From: Streptomyces sp. SAI-127
GTDB taxonomy: Bacteria; Actinomycetota; Actinomycetes; Streptomycetales; Streptomycetaceae
Assembly: GCF_029894425.1 (NCBI RefSeq)
Contig: NZ_JARXYJ010000001.1
Span: 4,712,001 to 4,776,000, forward strand
DNA length: 64,000 nucleotides
Reading direction: 5' to 3'
The notes beneath the pieces are model-generated. The model was not told where the DNA came from. It did not search any database and saw only the letters and a list, made by a program, of their open reading frames with translations. The translations under genes were made by a program, and so were the position numbers. Position 1 is the first letter of the stretch. Every line of letters begins with the position of its first letter. Positions 28,778 to 40,329 of this stretch are shown here, piece after piece.

Positions 28778-29137
28778 GTGGATCGTGTCGCGCTGCGCGG
28801 CCTGAAGGCCCGCGGGCACCACGGTGTGTTCCCCAAGGAACGCGAGGAGGGCCAGACCTTCATCGTGGACATCGTCCTGGGACTGGACACCCGGCCGGCC
28901 GCCGCCGACGACGACCTGACGAAGACCGTGCACTACGGCATCGTGGCGGAGGAGGTCGTGGCCGTCGTCGAGGGCGAACCCGTCAACCTCATCGAGACAC
29001 TCGCCGAGCGCATCGCCCAGGCCTGTCTGAAGCACGAGGGGGTAGAGGAGGTCGAGGTCAGGGTCCACAAACCCGACGCACCGATCACCGTGCCCTTCGA
29101 CGACGTGACCGTCACCATCACCCGGAGCCGAGTATGA
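28778..29137 (+). CDS. folB: Dihydroneopterin aldolase
   Basis: FolB cleaves dihydroneopterin to hydroxymethyl-dihydropterin and glycolaldehyde. The 119-residue protein has the family start VDRVALRGLKARGHHGVFP, the active-site tyrosine region TKTVHYGIVAEEV, the VNLIETLAERIA segment, and the ending VRVHKPDAPI. The GTG at 28778 follows AGGAG at suitable spacing. Its stop overlaps the folK start by four bases (ATGA). Confidence 0.95.
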   Translation: MDRVALRGLKARGHHGVFPKEREEGQTFIVDIVLGLDTRPAAADDDLTKTVHYGIVAEEVVAVVEGEPVNLIETLAERIAQACLKHEGVEEVEVRVHKPDAPITVPFDDVTVTITRSRV

Positions 29138-29745
29138 CCGCGTTCTTCGCCGCGGGTCACAGCGACCCGACCGTACAGCCGGTGCCCGCCTCCGTCGTGC
29201 AGCAGGTGGACGCCGCCGACACCACCCTCCACAACCCGAAACGGGCCGTGCTCTCCCTCGGTTCCAACCTCGGCAACCGCCTGGAGACCCTCCAGGGGGC
29301 CATCGACGCCCTCGAGGACACGCCCGGGGTCCGCATCAAGGCCGTCTCCCCCGTCTACGAGACGCAGCCGTGGGGCGTGCCGGCCGACAGCCAGCCGTCG
29401 TACTTCAACGCGGTCGTCGTGCTGAAGACCACGCTCCCCCCGTCCTCCCTGCTGGAGCGGGCGCACGCGGTCGAGGAGGCCTTCAACCGGGTACGGGACG
29501 AGCGCTGGGGCCCGCGCACGCTCGACGTCGACATCGTCGCGTACGCCGAGGTGGTCTCCGACGATCCGGTCCTGACCCTGCCCCACCCCCGCGCCCATGA
29601 GCGCGCGTTCGTGCTCGTCCCGTGGCACGACGTGGAACCCGAGGCCCAGTTGCCCGGCCGCGGCCCGGTCGCCGAACTCCTCGACACCGTCACGCGAAAC
29701 GGCGTGGAACCCCGCAAGGACCTGGAACTCCAGCTGCCCGAATAG
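29134..29745 (+). CDS. folK: HPPK, 6-hydroxymethyl-dihydropterin pyrophosphokinase
   Basis: FolK transfers pyrophosphate from ATP to hydroxymethyl-dihydropterin before FolP acts. Motifs include AVLSLGSNLGNRLETLQGA, VSPVYETQPWGVP, the metal/ATP region RWGPRTLDVDIVAY and LPHPRAHERAFVLVPWHDV. The 203-residue protein has an unusual 38-residue N-terminal extension before the core, common in Streptomyces. It overlaps folB by four bases and is followed by a DUF3180 gene. Confidence 0.95.
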   Translation: MTAFFAAGHSDPTVQPVPASVVQQVDAADTTLHNPKRAVLSLGSNLGNRLETLQGAIDALEDTPGVRIKAVSPVYETQPWGVPADSQPSYFNAVVVLKTTLPPSSLLERAHAVEEAFNRVRDERWGPRTLDVDIVAYAEVVSDDPVLTLPHPRAHERAFVLVPWHDVEPEAQLPGRGPVAELLDTVTRNGVEPRKDLELQLPE

Positions 29746-29813
29746 CCGTTAAGGTCAAGACGACCACAGTCCGTGGGACAGCCCAAGGACCTCGGGGGAG
29801 CTGAAGGGGCACC

Positions 29814-30299
29814 GTGAGAGAGCTGCGCATCAGGTTGCTGGCCGGCGTCTTCGCCGTGGCCGGGGTCCTCTCCTGGGCGGGCGCCCGCCTGTGGAATTCG
29901 GTCGGGACCCTGCCCAGCGTCCCGTTGGCCGCCCCCATCGTTCTCGCCCTGATCGCCGTGGTGCTCATGGCCACGGCGCTCTCCATCCGCGCCCGCCTGA
30001 AGGCCCAGCGCGAGCGCGTCCCCGAGGCGAAGGGCGTCGACCCGCTGATGGCCGCCCGCGCGGTCGTCTTCGGCCAGGCCAGCGCCCTGGTCGCCGCCCT
30101 TGTCTCCGGCATGTACGGCGGCACCGGCGTCTTCCTTCTGGAATCCCTCGACATCCCCGCCCGCCGCGACCAGGCCATCTACGCCGGCTTCTCGGTCCTG
30201 GCGGGGATCGCGGTGATAGCGGCGGCCATCTTCCTGGAGCGCGTGTGCAAGCTCCCGGAGGACGACGACCGCAACACGGGCGCCGCGTCGACGGCGTGA
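29814..30299 (+). CDS. DUF3180 membrane protein
   Basis: A 161-residue membrane protein with four hydrophobic helices: LAGVFAVAGVLSWAGARLW, APIVLALIAVVLMATALSI, the FGQASALVAALVSGMYGGTGVFLL segment, and FSVLAGIAVIAAAIFLERV. This is the DUF3180 pattern found after folK in many actinobacteria. The link to folate genes is conserved, but no function is known. GTG start, preceded by GGGGAGCTGAAGG. Confidence 0.85.
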   Translation: MRELRIRLLAGVFAVAGVLSWAGARLWNSVGTLPSVPLAAPIVLALIAVVLMATALSIRARLKAQRERVPEAKGVDPLMAARAVVFGQASALVAALVSGMYGGTGVFLLESLDIPARRDQAIYAGFSVLAGIAVIAAAIFLERVCKLPEDDDRNTGAASTA

Positions 30300-30342
30300 G
30301 GCCCCGACGCAGGAACAGAGGCCCGGGAACAAGCCCGGCCGG

Positions 30343-30948
30343 TCAGCGCGCCATGATGAGGCTCATCGCCTCGTTGCGCGTCGCCGCGTCCCGCAGCTGA
30401 CCGCGCACGGCCGACGTGAGCGTCTTCGCACCGGGCTTGCGGATACCCCGCATCGACATGCACATGTGCTCGCACTCCACGACGACGATCACGCCCCGCG
30501 GCTCCAGGATCTCCATCAGGGAATCCGCTATCTGCGTGGTGAGTCGTTCCTGCACCTGCGGCCGGCGGGCATAGACGTCCACGAGCCGGGCCAGCTTCGA
30601 CAGTCCCGTGATCTTGCCGGTGGTGGCCGGGATGTACCCGACATGGGCGACGCCCCGGAACGGCACCAGGTGATGCTCACAGGTCGAGTACACCTCGATG
30701 TCCTTCACGAGCACCATCTCGTCGTGCCCCAGGTCGAACGTCGTGGTCAGCACGTCCTCGGGCCGCTGCCACAGCCCCGCGAAGATCTCCTTGTACGCCC
30801 GGGCCACCCGCCCCGGCGTCTCCCGCAGGCCCTCCCGGTCCGGGTCCTCACCGACCGCGATCAACAGCTCGCGGACGGCGTTCTCGGCACGCTTCTCGTC
30901 GAACTCGCCGATGGAGCCCTCGCCGTCCAGCGTCACGGGGTCGGTCAT
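30343..30948 (-). CDS. folE: GTP cyclohydrolase I
   Basis: FolE turns GTP into dihydroneopterin triphosphate, the entry step of folate synthesis. The 201-residue protein has the zinc and catalytic motifs [39 protein letters not shown] and [19 protein letters not shown]. It is transcribed toward the folP-folK block, the two ends meeting 43 bases apart. Behind it lies ftsH on the same strand, separated by a terminator, so folE probably has some read-through or its own promoter. Confidence 0.96.
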   Translation of the reverse strand: MTDPVTLDGEGSIGEFDEKRAENAVRELLIAVGEDPDREGLRETPGRVARAYKEIFAGLWQRPEDVLTTTFDLGHDEMVLVKDIEVYSTCEHHLVPFRGVAHVGYIPATTGKITGLSKLARLVDVYARRPQVQERLTTQIADSLMEILEPRGVIVVVECEHMCMSMRGIRKPGAKTLTSAVRGQLRDAATRNEAMSLIMAR

Positions 30949-30987
30949 CTGGTGCCTCGTTCCTAGAGTCCCTTACGGCCGAAAAAC

Positions 30988-31024
30988 GCCGTGCCCCCCA
31001 GGCTAAAACCCTGGGGGGCACGGC
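30988..31024 (-). terminator. Strong intrinsic terminator between ftsH and folE
   Basis: Perfect 15-base arms (GCCGTGCCCCCCAGG and its complement) flank a seven-base loop, and on the minus strand the stem is followed by GTTTTTC. It ends ftsH transcription 47 bases after the stop and about 40 bases before the folE start, so it may also limit read-through into folE. Confidence 0.85.
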
Positions 31025-31070
31025 ATCCATTCCGGGTCCGGTGAGGTCACCGGGGCGGGACGGGTGAGCG

Positions 31071-33104
<2,034 letters not shown>

Positions 33105-33288
33105 CCATACGGAGCGGTGTCGCCCCGTCCCTCCTGCCATAGTGAGTTTGATAAGACAGTTCTTCTGACGGTACCCCAGCATTGTGGGCCGAAGCCGCAC
33201 GGGAGAGCTGTCGAACCCGTCTGCATGCTCCAACGGCGCGAAACCCGCTGGGGTTCCCGATCGTCTTACAGGGCTTGAGCCGTGTGGC

Positions 33289-33864
33289 TCAGCCGCCGTA
33301 GACGTGGGGCGCGAGCGTACCGACGAACGGGAGGTTGCGGTACTTCTCGGCGTAGTCGAGACCGTATCCGACGACGAACTCGTTGGGGATGTCGAAGCCG
33401 ACCCACTCGACGTCGATGGCGACCTTGGAGGCGTCCGGCTTGCGCAGCAGGGTGCACACCTTGAGCGACTCCGGCTCGCGGGAGCCCAGGTTGGACAGCA
33501 GCCAGGACAGCGTCAGGCCGGAGTCGATGATGTCCTCGACGATCAGGACGTGCTTGCCCTTGATGTCGGTGTCGAGGTCCTTGAGGATCCGCACCACGCC
33601 GGAGGACTGGGTGCCCGCGCCGTACGACGACACGGCCATCCAGTCCATGGTGACAGGGGTGGACAACGCCCGGGCGAGGTCGGCCATGACCATCACCGCG
33701 CCCTTGAGGACGCCGACGATCAGCAGGTCCTTGCCCGCGTACTCCGCGTCGATCTTCGCGGCGAGCTCCACGAGCTTCGCGTCGATCTCTTCCTTGGTGA
33801 TGAGTACCTCTTTGAGGTCGGCACCCATGTCTTTCGCGTCCACCGCATCACTTTCGGTCGTCAC
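33289..33864 (-). CDS. hpt: Hypoxanthine(-guanine) phosphoribosyltransferase
   Basis: Hpt salvages hypoxanthine/guanine with PRPP. The 191-residue protein has the type I PRTase PRPP motif [19 protein letters not shown], the flexible loop region [17 protein letters not shown], and [20 protein letters not shown] near the C-terminus. It starts at GTG 33864, 37 bases after the tilS stop and upstream of ftsH, in the tilS-hpt-ftsH order common to many bacteria. Confidence 0.95.
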   Translation of the reverse strand: MTTESDAVDAKDMGADLKEVLITKEEIDAKLVELAAKIDAEYAGKDLLIVGVLKGAVMVMADLARALSTPVTMDWMAVSSYGAGTQSSGVVRILKDLDTDIKGKHVLIVEDIIDSGLTLSWLLSNLGSREPESLKVCTLLRKPDASKVAIDVEWVGFDIPNEFVVGYGLDYAEKYRNLPFVGTLAPHVYGG

Positions 33865-33901
33865 ACCAGCCGTCCGTCGCTCCCCGAGGGGAGCAAAGCG
33901 T

Positions 33902-34945
33902 TCAGCCTTGCCGAATCACCAGTCTGCCACCCTGCCGCTGGGCGACGACCTTGCCCGGGAGATTGATGGCTCCCTGGCCGCGCCAGCCGGTGATCAGACG
34001 GTCGACTTCCTCGATGTGACGGGCGAAGAGCGAACCGGCCGGGGCGCCTGCCTCGATGGCCGCCTGGCGCAGGATGCGGCGGCGCACGGCGGGCGGCAGG
34101 GCGTAGAGCTTGGCGCACTCCAGGAGGCCTGCGGCGTCGCGTACGGAGGCCTCGGCCCGGCGGGCCCAGGCGTCGAGGGCGTCGGCGTCGTCGCGGGAGA
34201 GCTGGGCCGTGCGGGCGAGGGCCTCGACGACTCCTTTGCCGAGCGCCTTCTCCAGGGCGGGCAGGCCTTCGTGGCGCAGCCGGGAGCGCGTGTAGGCGGG
34301 GTCGGTGTTGTGCGGGTCGTCCCAGACGGGCAGGGACTGGACCATGCAGGCCTTGCGGGCGATCTGCCGGTCGAGTTCGAGGAAGGGCCGGCGATAGCGG
34401 CCGTCGGCCCCCGAGACCGCGGCCATGCCGGACAGCGAGCGGGTGCCGGAGCCGCGGGCGAGACCGAGCAGGACGGTTTCGGCCTGGTCGTCGCGGGTGT
34501 GGCCGAGCAGGACGGCGGCGGCGCCGTGGCGTTCGGCCGCCGCGTCGAGGGCGGCGTAGCGGGCGTCGCGCGCGGCGGCCTCGGGGCCGCCTTCGCGGCC
34601 GACGGTCACGGCGGTGGACTCGACGGGGTCCAGGCCGAGTTCGCGCAGCCTGAGGGCGACTTCCTCGGCGCGCAGGTCGGAGCCGGGCTGGAGGCCGTGG
34701 TCGACGGTGACGCCGCCGGCGCGGATGCCGAGCTTGGGAGCCTCGAAGGCGAGGGCGGAGGCGAGGGCCATGGAGTCGGCACCGCCGGAGCAGGCCACGA
34801 GCACGAGCGGCGACGGCGGGCGCTCGTCGGGGCTCTGCTCGCCGGAAGCGGGACGGCCGGCGGAAGCGTGATGGTCGTTGAGGATGTCGTGGAGGACGCG
34901 GCGGACCGCCAGGCGTATCGCCGCGACCGCAGGATGGGGACCCAT
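33902..34945 (-). CDS. tilS: tRNA(Ile)-lysidine synthetase
   Basis: TilS adds lysine to C34 of tRNA-Ile(CAU) so that it reads AUA. The 347-residue protein has the N-type PP-loop [19 protein letters not shown], then [20 protein letters not shown] and the family region [20 protein letters not shown]. The N-terminal 45 residues before the PP-loop are an actinobacterial extension. It is the first gene of the tilS-hpt run; the 193-base gap upstream (34946-35138) should hold the promoter. Confidence 0.94.
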   Translation of the reverse strand: MGPHPAVAAIRLAVRRVLHDILNDHHASAGRPASGEQSPDERPPSPLVLVACSGGADSMALASALAFEAPKLGIRAGGVTVDHGLQPGSDLRAEEVALRLRELGLDPVESTAVTVGREGGPEAAARDARYAALDAAAERHGAAAVLLGHTRDDQAETVLLGLARGSGTRSLSGMAAVSGADGRYRRPFLELDRQIARKACMVQSLPVWDDPHNTDPAYTRSRLRHEGLPALEKALGKGVVEALARTAQLSRDDADALDAWARRAEASVRDAAGLLECAKLYALPPAVRRRILRQAAIEAGAPAGSLFARHIEEVDRLITGWRGQGAINLPGKVVAQRQGGRLVIRQG

Positions 34946-35138
34946 GTCCGGTTCCCTTCATGAAGTTTTCGGGGGGTGAGCCCGAGGTTCGGTCACTCAG
35001 AGTGTGTAGATGGTGACAGAACCGGGGCGTTCCCCGAGCATTGCACGCCTACCCATCGCTCACGGTCCCTCGGACGGGTGATTGAAGGGGCGTTCGCCTG
35101 CCGTCGGCCGGATTCCTCTCACGACGTCCGTACGCGGT

Positions 35139-36266
35139 TCACGACTCGGCCTTGCGGTGCACCCGCGCGACCCAGTCCGCCGGTTTGGCGATCTCCGTCT
35201 TGGTCGGGAGCGTGTTCGGGGAGGTCCACACGCGGTTGAAGCCGTCCATGCCGACCTGGTCGACGACGGCCCGCACGAAGCGTTCGCCGTCGCGGTACTG
35301 CCGGAGCTTGGCGTCCAGGCCGAGCAGCTTGCGCAGGGCCATGTCCAGGCGGGAGGCACCCTTGGCCCGCCGCTGCTGGAACTTCTCGCGGATCTCGGCG
35401 ACGCTCGGCACGACGGCCGGACCCACTCCGTCCATGACGAAGTCGGCATGACCCTCCAGAAGGGACATCACGGCGGTGAGGCGGCCGAGGATCTCCCGCT
35501 GGGCCGGCGTCTGCACGATCTCCACGAGGGAGCGTCCGCCGTCGTCGTCCTCCTCGCCCTCGGGACGCCCGCCGGCCAGCGACTGGGCGGCCTCCCGGAT
35601 GCGCTCCAGGACGGTCATGGGGTCGACCTCGGTCTCCCCGAGGAACGACTGGATTTCGCCCTCCAGATGGTCACGCAGCCAGGGCACGGCCGTGAACTGC
35701 GTGCGGTGCGTCTCCTCGTGCAGACACACCCAGAGGCGGAAGTCGTGGGGCTGGACGTCGAGTTCGCGCTCCACGTGCACGATGTTCGGGGCGACCAGGA
35801 GGAGTCGGCCGCCGCCGTTCTCCCCCGCCGGGAGCTCGCGGGTGGCCGGGGCGAAGGTCTCGTACTGGCCGAGGACGCGGGAGGACAGGAACGACAGGAG
35901 CATCCCGAGCTCGACGCCCGTCACCTTGCCGCCGACGGCCCCGAGGACCGCGCCGCCGGGGGTGTTGCCGCGCCGCTCCTGCATCTTCTCCAGGAGCGGT
36001 TTGAGGATCTCCCTGAACCCGGCGACGTTCGCCCGGACCCAGCCGGGGCGGTCGACGACGAGTACGGGGGTGTCGTGGACGCCTTCCGTCCCCATCCGGG
36101 TGAAGCCGCGGACGTGTTCCTCCGAGGCCTTGGCGTGCCGGCGCAGTTCCGCGACGACGGCCCGGGCCTCGTCGCGGCTCACGTCGGGGCCCGGCCGCAC
36201 GAGCCGGGTCGCGGTCGCCACCGCGAGATTCCAGTCGACCATCTCGGCACCACCGATGCTCGTCAT
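35139..36266 (-). CDS. DUF2342 zinc-metalloprotease-like protein
   Basis: A 375-residue protein of the DUF2342 family, often annotated as a putative hydrolase or as linked to coenzyme F420. It carries a zincin-like helix FRLWVCLHEETHRTQFTAVP, in which HEETH fits the HExxH zinc motif, and the later ILGRLTAVMSLLEGHADFVM region with the third likely ligand. It has no signal peptide, so it probably works in the cytoplasm. It lies between dacB and tilS on the same strand. Substrate unknown. Confidence 0.88.
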   Translation of the reverse strand: MTSIGGAEMVDWNLAVATATRLVRPGPDVSRDEARAVVAELRRHAKASEEHVRGFTRMGTEGVHDTPVLVVDRPGWVRANVAGFREILKPLLEKMQERRGNTPGGAVLGAVGGKVTGVELGMLLSFLSSRVLGQYETFAPATRELPAGENGGGRLLLVAPNIVHVERELDVQPHDFRLWVCLHEETHRTQFTAVPWLRDHLEGEIQSFLGETEVDPMTVLERIREAAQSLAGGRPEGEEDDDGGRSLVEIVQTPAQREILGRLTAVMSLLEGHADFVMDGVGPAVVPSVAEIREKFQQRRAKGASRLDMALRKLLGLDAKLRQYRDGERFVRAVVDQVGMDGFNRVWTSPNTLPTKTEIAKPADWVARVHRKAES

Positions 36267-36332
36267 GCGTCAACCGTACGTGAGCGGTCCCACTTGGGGC
36301 AGGCCGCGCGGGAGGGCAAGGCGGGCGCCGGG

Positions 36333-37964
36333 TCAGCCACAGCCGCAGGCCGCCAGCGCCGAGGCGGTGCGATCCAGCGCGCTCTGCGCCGCCCCCGGGT
36401 CGGTCGTGTCCGAGGTCAGGAAAGCGAAGGCCAGCAGCCGGCCGTCCTGGTCCACGACCGTCCCGGCCAGGGTGTTCACCCCGGTCAGGGTGCCCGTCTT
36501 CGCCCGTACGACGCCTGCTGCGCCGTCCGTGTAACGGCTGGTCAGGGTGCCGGTGAAGCCGGCCACCGGGAGTCCTGTGAGGGCGGGTCGCAGGTCCGGG
36601 TGGGCCGGGTCGGCCGCCTTCACCAGCAGGGACGTCAGCAGGTCCGCGGTGAGCCGGTCGGCGCGGTCGAGTCCGCTCCCGTCGTGGAAGTCGGCGCCCG
36701 CGAGCGGGAGTCCGAGCTTCTTCAGCTGGTCACGGATCGCCTTGCCGCCGCCCGCGAAGTCGGCGCGCTGCCGGTCCGCCACGGCGGTCTGGCGGGCGAG
36801 AGCCTCGGCGATGTCGTTGTCGCTGTTGGTCAGCATGCGTTCGACCAGGGCCGACAGGGGCGGCGAGTAGACCTCGGCGAGGTTCTCGGAACGGCCGGTC
36901 GCCTTGGAGGGCCCCGGTGCGGTCGTTTTGATGCCGTTGTCCGACAGGAAGCGGGCGAACGTGCGGGTCGCGTCCGCCGCCGGGTCCGTCGTACGCGGCG
37001 CCGGTCCACTGGCCGTGTTGTCGGTGCGGGCCTCGTCCACCATCAGGGCGCTGACGGGGGCCAGGTTGTCGTTGACCCCGATCGGGTGGATCTCGGAGCC
37101 CGCGTAGAGGGTCTTGTCGTAGGACAGCGTGACCGTCGCGATGTCCCGCTTCTTCAGGGCCGTGGCGGTCTCCTCGGCCAGCTCGCGCAGGCTCGCCCAG
37201 CCCCCGGCGTCCGCGCGGGCGGTGAGCGTGGGATCGCCGCCGCCGACGAGGACGAGTTCCTTGGTGTCGGCTTCCAGGGCCGCGCGCGTGACGAGGCGGT
37301 GGTCGGCGCCGAGGGCGGACAGGGCGGCGACGGCGGTGGCGATCTTCGTGGTGGAGGCGGGGGTCAGGGCCGTGCCGGCACCCGCGCCGTAGAGCCGCTT
37401 GCCGGTGGCGACGTCCACGACGGCCGCCGTGTGGCGGGGGCCGAGTGCGGTGTTGCCGAGGAGCGGGTCGAGGACGGTGGCGAGCGCCTTGCCGGTCGGG
37501 GCGGACTTCACCGTGTTGGCCGCGGCGCCCAGTCCGGCGAGCACGGACGGGGCGCTCGGAGCGGGGCGCGGCCCGGCGGCCGTCGTACCGGAATCACCTT
37601 CGTGATCTGTGCCACCCGTCCGCTCGAGGGCGACCGCCTGGTCCCGCTCGGCCGTACGCTGACCCGAGGAGTCCCACGGACCGGCGGCGGTCGCCACGGT
37701 GGCGGCCAGCGCCAGACCGGCGGTGGCGGCGCCCGCGGTGTACTGCCAGGTCTTGACGGTCTTCGGGCGACGAATCCGTGCAAGCCGTGTGACCTGCGGT
37801 TTCATGGCGGCGGCGGTCCGTTCGAGATACGGCTGTACCGCGTCCGTGGCCCGGGTCAGTCCTGGACGTACGGCGCCCGCGGCACGTGCCAGACGCGGTC
37901 GTACGGCGTTCGCGACCCGCGTCACATGCGGTCTCGCGGCCCGCCAAGGCCTCAGTTCAGGCAC
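36333..37964 (-). CDS. dacB: PBP4-type D-alanyl-D-alanine carboxypeptidase / endopeptidase
   Basis: A 543-residue penicillin-binding protein of the peptidase S13 family that trims or cuts peptidoglycan cross-links outside the membrane. All three serine-acyl motifs are present: SxxK as ASTTK (Ser204), SxN as TNSDND, and KTG in VRAKTGTLTGVNTLAGT. Before the single transmembrane helix (about residues 75-95) lies a basic cytoplasmic segment made of five 11-residue repeats (residues 11-65). A linker rich in alanine and proline follows the helix. I chose GTG 37964, which has AAGGGG nine bases upstream; a TTG at 37970 is also in frame. Confidence 0.92.
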   Translation of the reverse strand: MPELRPWRAARPHVTRVANAVRPRLARAAGAVRPGLTRATDAVQPYLERTAAAMKPQVTRLARIRRPKTVKTWQYTAGAATAGLALAATVATAAGPWDSSGQRTAERDQAVALERTGGTDHEGDSGTTAAGPRPAPSAPSVLAGLGAAANTVKSAPTGKALATVLDPLLGNTALGPRHTAAVVDVATGKRLYGAGAGTALTPASTTKIATAVAALSALGADHRLVTRAALEADTKELVLVGGGDPTLTARADAGGWASLRELAEETATALKKRDIATVTLSYDKTLYAGSEIHPIGVNDNLAPVSALMVDEARTDNTASGPAPRTTDPAADATRTFARFLSDNGIKTTAPGPSKATGRSENLAEVYSPPLSALVERMLTNSDNDIAEALARQTAVADRQRADFAGGGKAIRDQLKKLGLPLAGADFHDGSGLDRADRLTADLLTSLLVKAADPAHPDLRPALTGLPVAGFTGTLTSRYTDGAAGVVRAKTGTLTGVNTLAGTVVDQDGRLLAFAFLTSDTTDPGAAQSALDRTASALAACGCG

Positions 37965-38049
37965 GACCAACAGCCCCTTTCGCGATCACACACCAGCGTG
38001 AGGGACACTTAACCACCAGAACTATGTGTTGATCATGGAGGAGCCACCG

Positions 38050-38541
38050 GTGGAGTTCGACGTCACGATCGAGATCCCGAAGGGTTCGCGGAACAAGTAC
38101 GAGGTGGACCACGAGACCGGTCGGATCCGCCTGGACCGTCGACTCTTCACCTCGACCGCCTACCCGACCGACTACGGCTTCGTCGAGAACACCCTCGGCG
38201 AGGACGGCGACCCGCTGGACGCGCTGGTCATTCTTGACGAGCCGACGTTCCCGGGCTGCCTCATCAAGTGCCGTGCGATCGGCATGTTCCGCATGACGGA
38301 CGAGGCCGGCGGTGACGACAAGCTGCTGTGCGTCCCGGCGACGGACCCGCGGGTGGAGCACCTGCGCGACATCCACCACGTCTCCGAGTTCGACCGCCTG
38401 GAGATCCAGCACTTCTTCGAGGTCTACAAGGACCTGGAGCCCGGCAAGTCCGTCGAGGGCGCCGACTGGGTCGGCCGCGTCGACGCCGAGGCCGAGATCG
38501 AGCGGTCCTACAAGCGCTTCAAGGACTCGGGCGGCCACTGA
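38050..38541 (+). CDS. ppa: Inorganic pyrophosphatase (family I)
   Basis: Ppa hydrolyses pyrophosphate to two phosphates and pulls biosynthetic reactions forward. The 163-residue protein matches the short bacterial family [21 protein letters not shown], the tyrosine region [16 protein letters not shown] and the acid motif [18 protein letters not shown] that binds magnesium, and [19 protein letters not shown]. The GTG at 38050 follows GGAGGAG. It is divergent from dacB and ends in a strong hairpin. Confidence 0.97.
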   Translation: MEFDVTIEIPKGSRNKYEVDHETGRIRLDRRLFTSTAYPTDYGFVENTLGEDGDPLDALVILDEPTFPGCLIKCRAIGMFRMTDEAGGDDKLLCVPATDPRVEHLRDIHHVSEFDRLEIQHFFEVYKDLEPGKSVEGADWVGRVDAEAEIERSYKRFKDSGGH

Positions 38542-38551
38542 GCCCTGTGCT

Positions 38552-38589
38552 GCTGACGGGCCGCACGCGCACGCGTGCGGCCCGTCAGC
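38552..38589 (+). terminator. Terminator hairpin after ppa
   Basis: Perfect 18-base arms (GCTGACGGGCCGCACGCG and its complement) are separated by two bases. It begins 10 bases after the ppa stop. It has no U-run, as usual for I-shaped Streptomyces terminators. Confidence 0.75.
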
Positions 38590-38642
38590 ATGCCCGCGCA
38601 TACTGAGGCTTACGGAATGTGTCGTTCAGGGAGCGTTACGGA

Positions 38643-40310
38643 GTGACGGAGGCGGAGCACCGCAAGCCGCAGTCGGACGAGGCGAGGAGTTTCTACGACT
38701 CCGAGATCACGTCGGAGTTCGCCGTTCCTGACGGGCTCGCCATGCCCAGAACCGTCGGCGGCGAGCCGGAGACGACGTCCGAGTTCGCGCTCCCGAAGGG
38801 GCTGGACGTCCCGCAGCCGTCGGCCGCGGAGCCCGAGGGGTCGGCGTTCAGTACGCCCCGCACCTACAGCGCGAAGGACGCGCCGCCCGCGTTCACCCCG
38901 CCGACCGGCATACCGGTGGTCAGCCTCACCAAGGACGTGCCCTGGCAGGACCGGATGCGCACGATGCTGCGGATGCCGGTGGCCGAGCGGCCCGCGCCGG
39001 AGCCGGTGCACAAGTCCGAGGACGACGCCGGTCCGGCCGTCCCGCGCGTGCTCGACCTGACCCTGCGTATCGGCGAGCTGCTGCTCGCGGGCGGTGAGGG
39101 CGCGGAGGACGTGGAAGCGGCGATGTTCGCCGTCTGCCGGTCCTACGGCCTGGACCGCTGCGAGCCCAACGTCACCTTCACCCTGCTGTCGATCACCTAC
39201 CAGCCGTCGCTCGTGGACGATCCCGTGACGGCCTCCAGGACCGTACGACGGCGCGGCACCGACTACACGCGCCTGGCGGCCGTGTTCCAGCTCGTGGACG
39301 ACCTCAGCGACCCCGAGACGGCCATCTCCCTGGAGGATGCCTACCGGCGGCTCGCGGAGATCCGCCGCAACCGGCACCCCTATCCGACCTGGGTGCTCAC
39401 CTCGGCGAGCGGGCTGCTCGCGGGGGCGGCCTCGGTGCTGGTCGGCGGTGACCTGCTCGTCTTCGTCGCGGCCATGCTGGGCGCGATGCTCGGCGACCGG
39501 CTGGCGTGGCTGTGCGCGGGGCGCGGGCTGCCGGAGTTCTACCAGTTCACGGTCGCCGCGATGCCGCCCGCCGCGATCGGGATCGCGCTGACGCTGGCCC
39601 ACGTGGACGTGAAGGCGTCCGCGGTCATCACCGGTGGGCTGTTCGCGCTGCTGCCCGGGCGGGCGCTGGTGGCGGGCGTCCAGGACGGGCTGACCGGCTT
39701 CTACATCACGGCGTCGGCCCGGCTCCTCGAGGTCATGTACTTCTTCGTGGGCATCGTGGTCGGCGTGCTGGTGATGCTCTACGTCGGGGTGCAGCTGGGG
39801 GCGCATCTCAACCCCGACGAGGCGCTGTCGACGGACCCGCGGCCGCTGTGGCAGATCGCGGCGTCGATGCTGCTGTCGCTGACCTTCGCCGTGCTGCTGC
39901 AGCAGGAACGATCCACCGTGCTGGCCGTCACGTTGAACGGCGGCGTGGCCTGGTGTGTCTACGGCGCGATGCACTACACCGGCGAGTTCTCCCCGGTTGC
40001 CTCCACGGCCGTCGCGGCGGGGCTCGTCGGTCTGTTCGGGCAGCTGCTGTCCCGGTACCGGTTCGCGTCCGCGCTGCCGTACACGACAGCGGCGATCGGA
40101 CCCCTGCTGCCGGGTTCCGCCACGTACTTCGGGTTGTTGTCGATCGCCGGGAACGACGTCGACGAAGGGCTGGTGTCCCTGTCGAAGGCGGCGGCGCTCG
40201 CCATGGCCATCGCCATCGGGGTCAACCTGGGATCCGAGATCTCCCGGTTGTTCCTGAGGGTCGGTTCCGCGGGGAAGCGGCGGGCCGCCAAGAGGACGCG
40301 GGGGTTCTGA
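38643..40310 (+). CDS. ThrE-type threonine/serine exporter
   Basis: About 555 residues. The N-terminal 130 residues are polar and probably disordered, with a repeated motif TSEFAVPDGLAMP / TSEFALPKGLDVP. The ThrE core follows: a cytoplasmic domain (LDLTLRIGELLLAGGEGAED, the family's hydrolase-like segment). Then come about ten membrane helices, for example LLVFVAAMLGAMLGDRLAWL and AASMLLSLTFAVLLQQERST. ThrE exports threonine and serine using the proton gradient; the exact substrate here is inferred. Both GTG 38619 and GTG 38643 have possible Shine-Dalgarno sequences; I chose 38643. Confidence 0.87.
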   Translation: MTEAEHRKPQSDEARSFYDSEITSEFAVPDGLAMPRTVGGEPETTSEFALPKGLDVPQPSAAEPEGSAFSTPRTYSAKDAPPAFTPPTGIPVVSLTKDVPWQDRMRTMLRMPVAERPAPEPVHKSEDDAGPAVPRVLDLTLRIGELLLAGGEGAEDVEAAMFAVCRSYGLDRCEPNVTFTLLSITYQPSLVDDPVTASRTVRRRGTDYTRLAAVFQLVDDLSDPETAISLEDAYRRLAEIRRNRHPYPTWVLTSASGLLAGAASVLVGGDLLVFVAAMLGAMLGDRLAWLCAGRGLPEFYQFTVAAMPPAAIGIALTLAHVDVKASAVITGGLFALLPGRALVAGVQDGLTGFYITASARLLEVMYFFVGIVVGVLVMLYVGVQLGAHLNPDEALSTDPRPLWQIAASMLLSLTFAVLLQQERSTVLAVTLNGGVAWCVYGAMHYTGEFSPVASTAVAAGLVGLFGQLLSRYRFASALPYTTAAIGPLLPGSATYFGLLSIAGNDVDEGLVSLSKAAALAMAIAIGVNLGSEISRLFLRVGSAGKRRAAKRTRGF

Positions 40311-40329
40311 CCCGCGCCCCCGGCAAGGC

